In this document: positions 63,039 to 64,000 of the stretch, piece after piece
Layout of the letters: each line of letters opens with the position of its first letter
Position numbering within the stretch: position 1 is the stretch's first letter
Source: Pseudomonas sp. BGI-2
Lineage (GTDB): Bacteria > Pseudomonadota > Gammaproteobacteria > Pseudomonadales > Pseudomonadaceae
Direction of reading: 5' to 3'
NCBI RefSeq assembly: GCF_004310295.1
Contig: NZ_SISB01000031.1
Location: 1-64,000 of the forward strand
DNA length: 64,000 nt
Position numbers and translations under genes: made by a program
The notes under the pieces: model-generated
What the model saw: only the letters and a program-made list of their open reading frames with translations
What the model was told of the DNA's origin: nothing
Databases searched by the model: none

Positions 63039-63997
63039 AATGGCTGGTGTTGTTGGCGCTATGGCTGCCGGGGTGCGCCTGGGCGCTGTGCTCCGTGGTC
63101 AGCACCACAGCGGCGGCGTTCGGTTCACAGAGTTCGATTGCGGTGCGCACCACGGCTCAAGCCAGTTCCACCCCCAATGCGGGGTTGAGTTGCACCGGCT
63201 CACTGCTGTCATTGCTGACTGACAATGACCACTTCTACGCCACCGTCTCGTCGACTCAATCCGGCTTGCTCGGGCCGACCGGGGACGTTATCGGCTATAC
63301 GTTGTATGCCGACAACAGCACCAGCTACCCGATCACCCGTGGCGTGGCATTCGATTTCGCCCGCAATGGCATCATCGATGCGCTCGGCCTGCTGGGCAGT
63401 GTGATACCGAAAACCGCGCCCGTTTATTTGCGAACGACCATCGGCAGCAACGTAGCGGCGGGCGTCTACAGCGAGACCCTGAGTATTTTCTGGAGCTGGA
63501 ATTATTGTGCGGTCATCGGTGCCGGCAGCATCTGCCTGGGGCGCGACATCGGCAGTGGCACTGCGACGGTAACCGTCAATATGACCGTGGCCAACGACTG
63601 CACCATCACCGCACCGAACATCAGTTTCGGCAGTGCGCCGGTGGTCAGCGGCTTCACTGCAGTCACCGGCCAGACCATCAACCTGGCCTGCACCAAGGGC
63701 AGCGCCTACACCGTGGGGCTGGACGACGGCCAGCATGCGGCCGGTATCGGCGGGCGCCGACGGATGATCTCGGGTGCAAATTACCTGGCCTACGACATCT
63801 TCAAAAGTGCCGGCACCACCCGCTGGGGCAGTGTCGGCGGTGCGCGTCGGGCCAGTTCCGACGCGGAGGTGAACCCTGGCAATGGCTTGGGGACGGGCAG
63901 CCAGGTGTTTAACTACAACGCAAAAATCTACACCGACCAGACCACACCGCCGGCTGGGACTTATCTGGACAGCGTGATCCTTGATGTCGGGTTTTGA
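63035..63997 (+). CDS. two-domain pilus tip subunit (CsuE-like)
   Basis: A 320-residue protein: signal peptide (LLALWLPGCAWA), a first spore-coat-U domain (~residues 20-160) and a second complete one (~175-320, from DCTITAPNISFGSAPV to GTYLDSVILDVGF). CsuE, the tip adhesin of Acinetobacter Csu pili, has this layout. The ATG overlaps the usher stop (ATGA), so translation is coupled. The gene ends three bases before the window edge. Confidence 0.9.
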   Translation: MKWLVLLALWLPGCAWALCSVVSTTAAAFGSQSSIAVRTTAQASSTPNAGLSCTGSLLSLLTDNDHFYATVSSTQSGLLGPTGDVIGYTLYADNSTSYPITRGVAFDFARNGIIDALGLLGSVIPKTAPVYLRTTIGSNVAAGVYSETLSIFWSWNYCAVIGAGSICLGRDIGSGTATVTVNMTVANDCTITAPNISFGSAPVVSGFTAVTGQTINLACTKGSAYTVGLDDGQHAAGIGGRRRMISGANYLAYDIFKSAGTTRWGSVGGARRASSDAEVNPGNGLGTGSQVFNYNAKIYTDQTTPPAGTYLDSVILDVGF

Positions 63998-64000
63998 TGT

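Overview
The window looks like a stretch of chromosome from a Pseudomonas of the P. fluorescens group. Three things point there: the high-GC gamma-proteobacterial coding style, the gene order folD - tRNA(Arg/His/Leu/His) - tig - clpP - clpX - lon - hupB - ppiD (the Pseudomonas arrangement), and about seventeen REP-type intergenic repeats of two sequence classes typical of this group. I see no complete mobile element, prophage or CRISPR array. The species assignment is inference from gene content.

Region 1 (1-11.8 kb) holds scattered housekeeping and metabolic genes: DNA polymerase II (polB), a DUF1810 protein, an aldo/keto reductase, a secreted aldose 1-epimerase, a lipoprotein, a TauE/SafE exporter, a VOC protein, a DUF4174 secreted protein, a small DUF6124-like protein, and a divergent ampR/ampC beta-lactamase pair. 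Region 2 (11.8-12.5 kb) is a small scar: the 3' end of an IS3-type transposase joined to the tail of a FadR/GntR (FCD) regulator gene. Region 3 (12.5-30.5 kb) carries a lipoprotein, an EamA exporter with a divergent LysR gene, trhP, an AI-2E/PerM-type permease, small Pseudomonas proteins, a shikimate-dehydrogenase-like gene, a cupin, yceH, sstT, an MFS transporter, nhaR, terC, a C39-like lipoprotein without catalytic residues, two small acidic proteins and pbpG.

Region 4 (30.7-41.4 kb) is the conserved core: folD, four tRNA genes with a duplicated tRNA-His plus hairpin unit, then the chaperone/protease series tig, clpP, clpX, lon, followed by hupB, a strange tRNA-like element, and ppiD. These genes together handle folding and turnover of cytosolic and periplasmic proteins; lon has a likely sigma-32 promoter.

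Region 5 (41.4-52.8 kb) has a DUF2242 lipoprotein behind four consecutive inverted repeats, a 28-codon gene, an AraC regulator next to a nitrilase-fold protein lacking two catalytic residues, fadH, a PLP enzyme, cytochrome b561, and a 2-aminoethylphosphonate degradation set (phnX, phnW, divergent LysR regulator). An FAD-oxidoreductase remnant cut off at a REP repeat lies next to this set. Region 6 (52.8-57.4 kb) has an orphan short VgrG, a YebC-family gene, a leucine-rich-repeat/protein-kinase fusion and a decayed AFG1/ZapE ATPase. Region 7 (57.5-64.0 kb) is a Csu-type chaperone-usher pilus cluster: four spore-coat-U subunits, a chaperone, an usher and a two-domain tip subunit, with a REP repeat between chaperone and usher.

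No single clear new defence or mobile system is visible. The items most worth a second look are the tRNA-like element between hupB and ppiD, the four-palindrome array upstream of the DUF2242 gene, two pseudoenzymes (nitrilase fold and C39 fold), and the LRR-kinase fusion.
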